Positions 23,168-34,902 of a stretch of DNA of 64,000 bases are shown piece by piece. A model generated the notes under the pieces. The model did not search any database and had not been told where the DNA came from. It saw only the letters and a list, made by a program, of their open reading frames with translations. The translations under genes and the position numbers were made by a program. Source of the DNA: Vicugna pacos (lineage: Eukaryota; Chordata; Mammalia; Artiodactyla; Camelidae); the NCBI RefSeq assembly GCF_048564905.1, contig NW_027328883.1, positions 124,001 through 188,000 of the forward strand, written 5' to 3'. Each line of letters opens with the position of its first letter. Within the stretch, counting starts at the first letter, position 1.

Positions 23168-24209
23168 AGCTGACCCATCAGTGTAAGTGTCCAGCAGACA
23201 GTTTCCAAGAACACACCCCAGTAAATCCTACCCCAAGTTTGGGGCGGTTTCCAAACCTCTTCAACTATATATGCCAAGACTGAGTACACTGTGAGCCACA
23301 TTAAACGCCACTCCTCCCTGCAGTTGGAGCATTCTGAGTGTTCTAGCAGCTCAGGCAGGATAAGCAGGTCTCTAAGCATCCCTGAACAAAGTACACCTTC
23401 CCTTCTCGCCCAGGAGATGTATCCACGATCCCAGAGGGACTTCTCAGAGCAATCTCCCACCTGACACGTTCCTCTCACCACTAACAAGTGCCGTCTGCAC
23501 GTCTGCCTGCCGCCAACACCCAGCTTCATTACCATCACCTCCCACAGAAGGAGCCCCGCCCTCCCCCCACCCCAGCTTCCCAAAGCCCTGAACTGCCCTG
23601 GCGCTGGGCACTTACACTTGGGTGCTCTCTCCCGGACCCCCACCCCCTCGCCCTATTTTCCTTTGCCCTATGGGACTCAGGAGACATGTCACCAACTTCC
23701 CGATGTGACTGCGGCTCCTAGACTATCCTAGGTGTGGGCTGTCCTGCTTTTCCGAGTGTCCCCACTGCTAACACCGAGCCCTCCAGAGAGCAGAGGCTCG
23801 GTGTACGTCTGCGGATGAACTGAGATGGTGAGCAGGGATCCTATTGATTCAGGTTGCCTTTCTCCTCCTTTCTTAACTGAGCCAGACAAATCCAGGTTAT
23901 ACACACATAATTATAATTTTATAGACTGACAGAAGAAAAGGGATAAGGAGCCAATAATTAACTATCTTTCACTTTTACTTCTCTCTCTCTTGACCCCACC
24001 GAGTTTAGTGCTGATCACTCTCACATTTCCAAGTAAATTTCTATTCCAGTGCGGTGTTATCTACTTTGGCATCGCGAAGTATGATGGAAGCTTTCCCAAT
24101 TTGTTTTACAAAATAGCAAAACTCAGTCTTGAGCTGCATAAGTACCAATACATGCGTAATCAATATCATTCACAAACTAAGATACTGAAGCTTATTAAAT
24201 ATTATTATT
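23168..24209. other. Spacer, unit 3: no gene recognised
   Basis: 1,042 bp. It is the leftmost copy reading 'gcgaagtatgatgg' (near 24074), where units to the left read 'gtacgatgg'. Confidence 0.5.
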
Positions 24210-25682
24210 AATATACAGAAATCTGTTGCATCTTATACACTAACAAAGGAGCATCAGAAAGAGAAATTAAGGAAACAATCCCATTTACCATCACATCAAA
24301 GAGAATAAAAAAATCTAGTACTAAAGCTAGCTAAGGAGACCAAAGACCTGTACTCCAATAACTACAAGACACTGATGTGAGAAGCTGAAGATGACACCAA
24401 CAGATGGAAAGATATACCGTGTTCTTGGATTGGAAGAATCAGTGTTGTTGACCATACAACCCAGTGGCCGTACTACCCAAGGCAATCTACAGATTCAAAG
24501 CAATCCCTGTCAAAATAACAATGGCATTTTTCTCAGAACAAGAACCAATAAATTAAAAAAGTGTACGGAAAAGGAAAAGAACCCCAATAGCTAAAACAAT
24601 CTTGAGAATGAAGAACAGAGCGGGAGGAATCATGCTCCCTGACTTTAGACTATACTACAGAGCTGTAGTAATCAAAAGAGTGCGGTACTGGCCCCCAAAC
24701 AGACACACAGATCAATGGAACAGGATAAAGAGGCGACAAGTAAACCCACACACTTACCGTCAATGAATCTACGACAAAGGAAGCAAGGATATTGAATGGA
24801 GAAAAGACAGTCTCTTCAATAAGTGGTTCTGGGAAAACTGGACAGCTACCTGTCAAAGAACGAACTTAGAATATTCTCTAACACCATACACAAAAATAAA
24901 CACAAGATAGATTAAAGATCTACATTAACTGGATACTATAATACTCCTAGAGGAAAACATAGGCAGAACCCTCTCTGACGTAAATTACAGCAATAACGTT
25001 TTCGATCCATCTCCTAAAACAAAGGAAATAAAAGGAAAAATAAACAGCGGGGACCAAATTATACTTAAAAGCTTCTGCACAGCAAAGGAATCCACTGACT
25101 AAATAAAAAAAAACAACCTACTGAAGGGGAGAAAATATTTGCAAATGATACAACTGACAAGGGAGCAATAACCACCATATATAAACAGCTCATACAATTC
25201 AACATCAAAAAGACAAATGACCCAACTAAAAACGGGCAGAACAACAGAATAGACATCTGTCCAAAGAGGAAATGCAGGTGGCCTGCAGGCACGTGAAAAG
25301 ATGCTCAGTATAACTAATCATCTGGGAAATGCAAACCAAAACCACAATGAGATATCACCTCATATCTGTCAGAATGGCTACCTTCAAAAAGAACGCGAAG
25401 AGCAAATGTCGGCGAAGATGTGGAGAAAAGGGATCCCTCCTACACTGTTGGTGCGGATGTGAATTGGTGTGGCCATTGTGGAAAACAGTATGCCGTTTCT
25501 CAGAAAACTAAAAATAGAACCACCAAGTGACCCAGCAATTCCATTCCTGGGTATATATCTCAAAAAAAAAAAAGATACTAATTTGAAAAGATACACGCAC
25601 CCAATATTCATAGCAGCGTTATCTACAATTGCCAAGATGTGGAAGGAACCTAAATGTCCATCAGCAGATGAATGGATACACA

Positions 25683-25717
<35 letters not shown>

Positions 25718-26096
25718 GGAATACTAGTCAGCCATAAAAAACAAAATTTTGCCGTTTGCAGCAACATGGATGGACTTGGAGGACATTATGCTAAGTGAAA
25801 TAAATCAGACAGAGGAAGACAAATACTGTATGATATCAGTTTATACGTGGACTCTAAAAAATACAACAAACTAGTGACTATAACAAAGAAGCAGACTCAT
25901 AGAGAACAAACTAGTGATTACCAGGGGGGAGGGGGGAGGGGCAATATAGGGGTGAGGGAGCGGGAGGTCCAAACTATTGGGTGGAAGGAAGGTTCACAAC
26001 CAGGTTCATTGGGTGCACAACAAGGGGTATATAACCAATATTTTCTCAGAACTGTAAATGAAATGTAATCTTTAAAAAAACTGTATAATAAAATAA
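24210..26096 (+). mobile_element. LINE-1 3' fragment, between units 3 and 4
   Basis: First of the right-hand L1 group. It has the short form 'acattaactgg' (4 bp lost), an extra C in 'ggcccccaaacag', 'atgtcggcg' in place of 'atgttggcg', and a 37-bp CA run at 25678-25714 followed by 'tacgg'. It shares 'caataaattaaaa' only with the next copy. Confidence 0.92.
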
Positions 26097-26353
26097 AGTA
26101 TATTGATATTTATTAAAAGGAATAACATCTGAAGCATCACTAAGGGAAATGAAGATGAATTTCCATCTCATTGTAGAGAACAGGAGCCCAGAGATGCTGT
26201 ACACCGTGTTCCCCCCCACCGGCCCTGGCCCTCACTACCTAAAAGGCTGACTGCTTGCTCTTCAGACACACAGTGAAGAGTCAGCCTCACTTCCTGCCCG
26301 GCGGGAGAAGCTGCCGGACAGGGGCCTAGAAGGAGCCCAGCTGCAAGTCTGCC

Positions 26354-27376
26354 TCAGGCCCCCTCTTCCTCATCACTCACTCGCTCTTCAGACAGGGATG
26401 GGAAAGAACTGGGACCCCTTCTATTGACCCTGAGGAAATGTTCCAGGACTTGCAGCTTGCTGGTCTCCGTGTAGGCCCGGGGACCCCACAGGAACTCGTA
26501 GCGAGCGGGATCGCTGTTGGCCACCTGCCGGTACTCCACGTACCCCTCCTGCACCCACACGTTGGTGATGAGTTCCCTGGGCTCCCCGTAGATGAAGTGC
26601 TCCCTCCCAGCACACAGCCCCATCTTGCTAAGTGCTCGCCAGACTGCCTCCTCAGGAGCAAAGTCGCCCTCCAGGACAATCACACCCAGAAGTATCACCA
26701 GGAGGCCAGTGTTGGGCATGCTCTGCCCGTCGTCCTGCATGCCATCGTAGGTGAGGCCCAGGGTGGGGACCAGGACATACAAGTGCTCCCTGGGGTCCAC
26801 CTCCTTCACATCCACCCCAAAGACCAGCTGCAGACACTCAGAGGCTTGGCTCAAGACCACAGGGAAGTGGTCCTGGTCATCTCTGAGGACCGCATTCAGC
26901 ATTTCCTCTTTTGAGGTCGGCTGCTTTGTGCGGTACTTGTGGAGCAGGAAGCCCATCAGTTCAGCCATCATTAAATGTAATGCATCTTGGAGCCGGGACT
27001 CGGCATCTGCCGGGTCCTGCCCGGAGCTGGGCCCCTCCTCACCTTGGCTTCTGAGGCCATTGTCTTCCGACTGGCTCCATGGAGGGGCTGCCACGGCTGT
27101 GGGGGAGGGGCAGACACCCTGAGGGCTCTGCGTGGGACTGGGTGTCCCAGAATCAGCCGCCTCCTCGCCAGTGCCCAGGAACAGGACTGAGTAGGAAGAC
27201 GACCAGGAGGAGGAGGAGGGAGACAACGGGGATGTGCCGCCTTCCTCCTCCTCCTCCTCGTCCTCCTCCTCCTCGTCCTCCTCCTCCTCCTCCACCCAAA
27301 TGTCCTGCTCATCCATGGAATCCTCAGCCGCTCTTGGGTCCTTAAAGTCGGCTTCAGTGTGGTGGAGGTCACGCAT
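26354..27376 (-). CDS. MAGE-A family protein, unit 4 (340 aa)
   Basis: Intact copy with acidic run E5-D-E4-D-E6, two glutamates fewer than most. Trp58 lies in the serine run, as in unit 3, which implies a shared origin or conversion between neighbours. Lys12, Ala16 and the Asp and Arg equivalents of 196 and 294 are present. Exon 3 starts at 27454; the AATAAA on the minus strand is at 26109-26114. Confidence 0.93.
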   Translation of the reverse strand: MRDLHHTEADFKDPRAAEDSMDEQDIWVEEEEEDEEEEDEEEEEEGGTSPLSPSSSSWSSSYSVLFLGTGEEAADSGTPSPTQSPQGVCPSPTAVAAPPWSQSEDNGLRSQGEEGPSSGQDPADAESRLQDALHLMMAELMGFLLHKYRTKQPTSKEEMLNAVLRDDQDHFPVVLSQASECLQLVFGVDVKEVDPREHLYVLVPTLGLTYDGMQDDGQSMPNTGLLVILLGVIVLEGDFAPEEAVWRALSKMGLCAGREHFIYGEPRELITNVWVQEGYVEYRQVANSDPARYEFLWGPRAYTETSKLQVLEHFLRVNRRGPSSFPSLSEERVSDEEEGA

Positions 27377-27528
27377 CTGAACGGGAGGCACGGTGAGTGG
27401 TGTCGGGCAGCTGAGAGGAGCGAGGCCAGGGGTGACAGATGGGGACCCACGGGCCTGGGGAAGAAAGGGAGTGTCAGCGGCCCGGGCTGAGAAACCCACC
27501 CTGGGGGGCTCTGACAAAGGCCACTTAC

Positions 27529-27597
27529 AGGTCTCCTCTCCAGGGGTGCCCTCGGCCTCACAGGGGCTCTCCTCCTGGTGGACGGTCGTCTGTGAAC
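27529..27597 (-). other. MAGE-A non-coding exon 2, unit 4
   Basis: 69-bp exon with conserved splice signals. Confidence 0.75.
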
Positions 27598-30466
27598 CTG
27601 ACGGGGGAAGTAAGGCAGCTCCTCAGGGTGCAGCCGGCACAGCCCGAGGCTTTGGGGGCGACAGGGGGTGGGTGGAGTGGACGTTGGCGTCGTGGGGTCC
27701 CCTCTGTTCCAGGAGCCCCCGGGCACACACTCAGGGCCCACACCTCACCTTCAGTCCTGACACTGCCGGCCTCCTGTGCTCTGTGACCCGAGGACACGTG
27801 TCTCAGACCTAGGCCTTCACCTCCCGGTGTCTGGAGCCCCTGGGAGAGAAAGGAGGGGAGACCTGGGGTCTACACTGTGGCACAGCCCTGGACCCGCGTG
27901 CTGGCAGCAGGCCTGGGCTCTGGCAGGTTCCCACTCTTCTAGGGTGGGAGGTCCTCTCCGCGCTAACTCAGGGTCCTCACCGTGACTCCAAGCGGGACCT
28001 GGGATTCTGCGCTCCAACCACCTGAGGGCCCCATCCTGATAGTAAGTCCCCGGTCTCTCTGAGCCCTGGATGCGGAAGTCAGGACACACCACGTGTGCTC
28101 ATCCCGCCTGGGGGCCTCCCAGGGCTGACAGCAGGGGCAGGATCGGTTGCGTCCCCTCTGTTCTGGGGTTTCTGGTCCCCTCACTCCTCCCTCAGGGTCC
28201 TCCCCTTGACTCCTGGCAGGAGCTGAGATTCCCCCCTCAGCCCACCTGAGGCCCCGCCCGTCATTCCGGGACGCCAGTCCTTCCGAGACCCGCATTTCAG
28301 GAACTGCTGCCCGAGGTCCTCCCGCCCCATGGTCTCCCAGGACTGGCTCTGTTCTGGGGTCCAGGGTCCCTGAATGCTAACTCGCGGTCGGCACCTTCAC
28401 TCCCAGGCGGCCCTGAGATTCTCTCCTCCGCAGACCTGAGGCCCCCGCCCTTTCACTATGTCCCCAGTCTGTCTGAGACTCGGATGCGGAAGTCAGGACA
28501 AACCACGTGGGCCTGTCCTCCCCTCGGGCCGCCGGACGGCTGAAAGCAAGGGCGCCTTTCTGTGGGGTGGCCACTTTTCTGGGTTCAGGGGCCCCTCCTT
28601 CCTCCTTCAGGGTCCTCACTTTGACTCAGGCGGCATGTAGCCTCCCCTTGGAACCCCCGAGGCCCCGCCCCTCATCCCAGGACCCCAGTCCCTCTGAGGC
28701 CCGGATGGCAGGAAATGCCGCCGGTGCTCACCCTGCCCCAAGGCCTCCAAGCCCCAACACTGTCCCGGGGTGCAGGAATCCTCCGTTCTCCCTCGGGGTC
28801 CTCACTTTGACTCAGGCGGCATGTAGCCTCCCCTTGGAACCCCCGAAGCCACGCCCCTCATCCCAGGACCCCAGTCCCTCCGAGACCCGGATGGCAGGAA
28901 ATGCCGCCTGTGCTTGTTCCGACCTGTGGCCTCCCAGGACCGACTGTGTTTTGGGGTCCAGGGTCCTCACTGCTCGCTCACAGTCATCAGCTTCACTCCC
29001 AGTGGGACCTTGGATTCTCTCCTCTGCAGATCTGAGGGTCCCCCCACCCCCCATCTCACACTAAGTCCCCGGTCTCTCTGAGACCAGGGTGCCGCAGTCA
29101 GGACACGACACGTGGGCCCGTCCTGCCCTCGGGCCTCCGGACAGCTGCTAGCAAGGTTCCCTGTCTGTGGGATGGCCTCTTTTCCGGGTTCCGGGAGCCC
29201 TCAGTTCTCCCTCAGGGTCGTCACTTAGGCGTCATGTCGTCTAGCCTCTGGCCACCCGAGGCCCCGCCCCTCACCCCAGGACCCCAGTCCCTCGGAGACC
29301 CGGGTGTCAGGAAATGCCGCCGGTGCTCACCCTGCCCCAAGGCCTCCAATGTCCAACACTGTCCCCGGGTGCAGGAATCCTCCGTTGTCCCTCGGGGTCC
29401 TCACTTTGACTCAGGCGGCATGCAGCCTCCCCTTGGAACCCCCGAAGCCCCGCCCCTCATCCCAGGACCCCAATCCCTCTGAGGCCCGGATGGCAAGAAA
29501 TGCCGCCGGTGCTCACCCTGCCCCAAGGCCTCCAAGCCCCAACACTGTCCCGGGGTGCAGGAATCCTCCGTTCTCCCTCGGGGTCCTCACCTTGACTCAG
29601 GCGGCATGTGGTCTCCCCTCTGGCCACCCGAGGCCCCGCCCCTCATCCCAGGACCCCAGTCCCTCCGAGACCCGGATGTCAGGAAGTCAGGGCCCCACGA
29701 GTGCTCATCACACGCAGGCCCTCCCAGGGCTGACAGCAGGGGCGGGATCTGTTTGGCCACTTCTGTCCTCCGTCAGGGTCCTCAGCTTCAGCCCTGGCGG
29801 TTCCTGGGACGCCCCCTTGTTGACCCGAGCCCACACCCTCACACCAAGGCCCTCACTGCCCAGAGACCCCCAGGGGAGTCTGTGGACTCACATCAGGCCA
29901 CCAAGCCCAGGGCTTCCCAGGACCGTGGACGCCAGGGGCTGAGATGGATTCCCCGGGGGTCCCTCAGCCCTCCCTCTGCTCCCCACCTGGGCTCCAGGCT
30001 GGGCCTGGGCCCCTCCCTCTGCCCACCTCAGTTTGCTCCCCTTGGACCCAGGCCCCTCCACAGCCTGGACCCCCGAGAGGGAAGCGGGGGTGGGGGTTGG
30101 GGCACTGATCCCCGCCACCCTGCCTGCGGTCTCCCAGGGCTGACAGCGGAACCGACCTGGATTTATCGTGTTCCATTGATCTGTGTCCCTCCACACGGTT
30201 CCACCTTGACTCCTGGCAGCGCTGGGCTCCTTCCCTGTGCAGACCTGAAGCCGGCCTCCCTCACCCAGGCCCTCACCTCTCTCACCCCCCAGGGAGGGGG
30301 CATCAGCGCCCGTCAGATCCGGACCCCGTGCCCGGGGCTCTCCCAGGGCTGTCGGGGGGGCCGGAGGTGGATTCCCTGTTTGGAATTCAGCCTCGGTGGG
30401 TGTTTCCTCCCTGCGATTTCCAGGACCATTCCTCATCTATGGCTTTGGATTCTGACCATCGAGGGG
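27598..30466 (-). repeat. GC-rich sub-repeat region, unit 4
   Basis: 2,869 bp, essentially the unit 3 sequence. Confidence 0.75.
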
Positions 30467-31508
30467 AGCTGACCCATCAGTGTAAGTGTCCAGCAGACAG
30501 TTTCCAAGAACACACCCCAGTAAATCCTACCCCAAGTTTGGGGCGGTTTCCAAACCTCTTCAACTATATATGCCAAGACTGAGTACACTGTGAGCCACAT
30601 TAAACGCCACTCCTCCCTGCAGTTGGAGCATTCTGAGTGTTCTAGCAGCTCAGGCAGGATAAGCAGGTCTCTAAGCATCCCTGAACAAAGTACACCTTCC
30701 CTTCTCGCCCAGGAGATGTATCCACGATCCCAGAGGGACTTCTCAGAGCAATCTCCCACCTGACACGTTCCTCTCACCACTAACAAGTGCCGTCTGCACG
30801 TCTGCCTGCCGCCAACACCCAGCTTCATTACCATCACCTCCCACAGAAGGAGCCCCGCCCTCCCCCCACCCCAGCTTCCCAAAGCCCTGAACTGCCCTGG
30901 CGCTGGGCACTTACACTTGGGTGCTCTCTCCCGGACCCCCACCCCCTAGCCCTATTTTCCTTTGCCCTATGGGACTCAGGAGACATGTCACCAACTTCCC
31001 GATGTGACTGCGGCTCCTAGACTATCCTAGGTGTGGGCTGTCCTGCTTTTCCGAGTGTCCCCACTGCTAACACCGAGCCCTCCAGAGAGCAGAGGCTCGG
31101 TGTACGTCTGCGGATGAACTGAGATGGTGAGCAGGGATCCTATTGATTCAGGTTGCCTTTCTCCTCCTTTCTTAACTGAGCCAGACAAATCCAGGTTATA
31201 CACACATAATTATAATTTTATAGACTGACAGAAGAAAAGGGATAAGGAGCCAATAATTAACTATCTTTCACTTTTACTTCTCTCTCTCTTGACCCCACCG
31301 AGTTTAGTGCTGATCACTCTCACATTTCCAAGTAAATTTCTATTCCAGTGCGGTGTTATCTACTTTGGCATCGCGAAGTATGATGGAAGCTTTCCCAATT
31401 TGTTTTACAAAATAGCAAAACTCAGTCTTGAGCTGCATAAGTACCAATACATGCGTAATCAATATCATTCACAAACTAAGATACTGAAGCTTATTAAATA
31501 TTATTATT
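30467..31508. other. Spacer, unit 4: no gene recognised
   Basis: 1,042 bp, matching the other spacers. It has a private 'ccctagccct' near 30946, where others read 'ccctcgccct'. Confidence 0.5.
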
Positions 31509-32981
31509 AATATACAGAAATCTGTTGCATCTTATACACTAACAAAGGAGCATCAGAAAGAGAAATTAAGGAAACAATCCCATTTACCATCACATCAAAG
31601 AGAATAAAAAAATCTAGTACTAAAGCTAGCTAAGGAGACCAAAGACCTGTACTCCAATAACTACAAGACACTGATGTGAGAAGCTGAAGATGACACCAAC
31701 AGATGGAAAGATATACCGTGTTCTTGGATTGGAAGAATCAGTGTTGTTGACCATACAACCCAGTGGCCGTACTACCCAAGGCAATCTACAGATTCAAAGC
31801 AATCCCTGTCAAAATAACAATGGCATTTTTCTCAGAACAAGAACCAATAAATTAAAAAAGTGTACGGAAAAGGAAAAGAACCCCAATAGCTAAAACAATC
31901 TTGAGAATGAAGAACAGAGCGGGAGGAATCATGCTCCCTGACTTTAGACTATACTACAGAGCTGTAGTAATCAAAAGAGTGCGGTACTGGCCCCCAAACA
32001 GACACACAGATCAATGGAACAGGATAAAGAGGCGACAAGTAAACCCACACACTTACCGTCAATGAATCTACGACAAAGGAAGCAAGGATATTGAATGGAG
32101 AAAAGACAGTCTCTTCAATAAGTGGTTCTGGGAAAACTGGACAGCTACCTGTCAAAGAACGAACTTAGAATATTCTCTAACACCATACACAAAAATAAAC
32201 ACAAGATAGATTAAAGATCTACATTAACTGGATACTATAATACTCCTAGAGGAAAACATAGGCAGAACCCTCTCTGACGTAAATTACAGCAATAACGTTT
32301 TCGATCCATCTCCTAAAACAAAGGAAATAAAAGGAAAAATAAACAGCGGGGACCAAATTATACTTAAAAGCTTCTGCACAGCAAAGGAATCCACTGACTA
32401 AATAAAAAAAAACAACCTACTGAAGGGGAGAAAATATTTGCAAATGATACAACTGACAAGGGAGCAATAACCACCATATATAAACAGCTCATACAATTCA
32501 ACATCAAAAAGACAAATGACCCAACTAAAAACGGGCAGAACAACAGAATAGACATCTGTCCAAAGAGGAAATGCAGGTGGCCTGCAGGCACGTGAAAAGA
32601 TGCTCAGTATAACTAATCATCTGGGAAATGCAAACCAAAACCACAATGAGATATCACCTCATATCTGTCAGAATGGCTACCTTCAAAAAGAACGCGAAGA
32701 GCAAATGTCGGCGAAGATGTGGAGAAAAGGGATCCCTCCTACACTGTTGGTGCGGATGTGAATTGGTGTGGCCATTGTGGAAAACAGTATGCCGTTTCTC
32801 AGAAAACTAAAAATAGAACCACCAAGTGACCCAGCAATTCCATTCCTGGGTATATATCTCAAAAAAAAAAAAGATACTAATTTGAAAAGATACACGCACC
32901 CAATATTCATAGCAGCGTTATCTACAATTGCCAAGATGTGGAAGGAACCTAAATGTCCATCAGCAGATGAATGGATACACA

Positions 32982-33016
<35 letters not shown>

Positions 33017-33395
33017 GGAATACTAGTCAGCCATAAAAAACAAAATTTTGCCGTTTGCAGCAACATGGATGGACTTGGAGGACATTATGCTAAGTGAAAT
33101 AAATCAGACAGAGGAAGACAAATACTGTATGATATCAGTTTATACGTGGACTCTAAAAAATACAACAAACTAGTGACTATAACAAAGAAGCAGACTCATA
33201 GAGAACAAACTAGTGATTACCAGGGGGGAGGGGGGAGGGGCAATATAGGGGTGAGGGAGCAGGAGGTCCAAACTATTGGGTGGAAGGAAGGTTCACAACC
33301 AGGTTCATTGGGTGCACAACAAGGGGTATATAACCAATATTTTCTCAGAACTGTAAATGAAATGTAATCTTTAAAAAAACTGTATAATAAAATAA
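31509..33395 (+). mobile_element. LINE-1 3' fragment, between units 4 and 5
   Basis: Nearly identical to the copy at 24210-26096, with the same length (1,887 bp), CA run (32977-33013) and 'caataaattaaaa'. A private change gives 'ggagcaggaggtcc' near 33257. Confidence 0.92.
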
Positions 33396-33652
33396 AGTAT
33401 ATTGATATTTATTAAAAGGAATAACATCTGAAGCATCACTAAGGGAAATGAAGATGAATTTCCATCTCATTGTAGAGAACAGGAGCCCAGAGATGCTGTA
33501 CACCGTGTTCCCCCCCACCGGCCCTGGCCCTCACTACCTAAAAGGCTGACTGCTTGCTCTTCAGACACACAGTGAAGAGTCAGCCTCACTTCCTGCCCGG
33601 CGGGAGAAGCTGCCGGACAGGGGCCTAGAAGGAGCCCAGCTGCAAGTCTGCC

Positions 33653-34681
33653 TCAGGCCCCCTCTTCCTCATCACTCACTCGCTCTTCAGACAGGGATGG
33701 GAAAGAACTGGGACCCCTTCTATTGACCCTGAGGAAATGTTCCAGGACTTGCAGCTTGCTGGTCTCCGTGTAGGCCCGGGGACCCCACAGGAACTCGTAG
33801 CGAGCGGGATCGCTGTTGGCCACCTGCCGGTACTCCACGTACCCCTCCTGCACCCACACGTTGGTGATGAGTTCCCTGGGCTCCCCGTAGATGAAGTGCT
33901 CCCTCCCAGCACACAGCCCCATCTTGCTAAGTGCTCGCCAGACTGCCTCCTCAGGAGCAAAGTCGCCCTCCAGGACAATCACACCCAGAAGTATCACCAG
34001 GAGGCCAGTGTTGGGCATGCTCTGCCCGTCGTCCTGCATGCCATCGTAGGTGAGGCCCAGGGTGGGGACCAGGACATACAAGTGCTCCCTGGGGTCCACC
34101 TCCTTCACATCCACCCCAAAGACCAGCTGCAGACACTCAGAGGCTTGGCTCAAGACCACAGGGAAGTGGTCCTGGTCATCTCTGAGGACCGCATTCAGCA
34201 TTTCCTCTTTTGAGGTCGGCTGCTTTGTGCGGTACTTGTGGAGCAGGAAGCCCATCAGTTCAGCCATCATTAAATGTAATGCATCTTGGAGCCGGGACTC
34301 GGCATCTGCCGGGTCCTGCCCGGAGCTGGGCCCCTCCTCACCTTGGCTTCTGAGGCCATTGTCTTCCGACTGGCTCCATGGAGGGGCTGCCACGGCTGTG
34401 GGGGAGGGGCAGACACCCTGAGGGCTCTGCGTGGGACTGGGTGTCCCAGAATCAGCCGCCTCCTCGCCAGTGCCCAGGAACAGGACTGAGTAGGAAGACG
34501 ACGAGGAGGAGGAGGAGGGAGACAACGGGGATGTGCCGCCTTCCTCCTCCTCCTCCTCCTCCTCGTCCTCCTCCTCCTCGTCCTCCTCCTCCTCCTCCAC
34601 CCAAATGTCCTGCTCATCCATGGAATCCTCAGCCGCTCTTGGGTCCTTAAAGTCGGCTTCAGTGTGGTGGAGGTCACGCAT
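33653..34681 (-). CDS. MAGE-A family protein, unit 5
   Basis: Intact 342-aa copy with full acidic and eight-serine runs, Lys12, Ala16, Asp196 and Arg294, so its protein equals unit 2 although it lies beside the Trp-bearing unit 4. Exon 3 starts at 34759; the AATAAA on the minus strand is at 33408-33413. Confidence 0.93.
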   Translation of the reverse strand: MRDLHHTEADFKDPRAAEDSMDEQDIWVEEEEEDEEEEDEEEEEEEEGGTSPLSPSSSSSSSSYSVLFLGTGEEAADSGTPSPTQSPQGVCPSPTAVAAPPWSQSEDNGLRSQGEEGPSSGQDPADAESRLQDALHLMMAELMGFLLHKYRTKQPTSKEEMLNAVLRDDQDHFPVVLSQASECLQLVFGVDVKEVDPREHLYVLVPTLGLTYDGMQDDGQSMPNTGLLVILLGVIVLEGDFAPEEAVWRALSKMGLCAGREHFIYGEPRELITNVWVQEGYVEYRQVANSDPARYEFLWGPRAYTETSKLQVLEHFLRVNRRGPSSFPSLSEERVSDEEEGA

Positions 34682-34833
34682 CTGAACGGGAGGCACGGTG
34701 AGTGGTGTCGGGCAGCTGAGAGGAGCGAGGCCAGGGGTGACAGATGGGGACCCACGGGCCTGGGGAAGAAAGGGAGTGTCAGCGGCCCGGGCTGAGAAAC
34801 CCACCCTGGGGGGCTCTGACAAAGGCCACTTAC

Positions 34834-34902
34834 AGGTCTCCTCTCCAGGGGTGCCCTCGGCCTCACAGGGGCTCTCCTCCTGGTGGACGGTCGTCTGTGA
34901 AC
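34834..34902 (-). other. MAGE-A non-coding exon 2, unit 5
   Basis: 69-bp exon with conserved splice signals. Confidence 0.75.
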
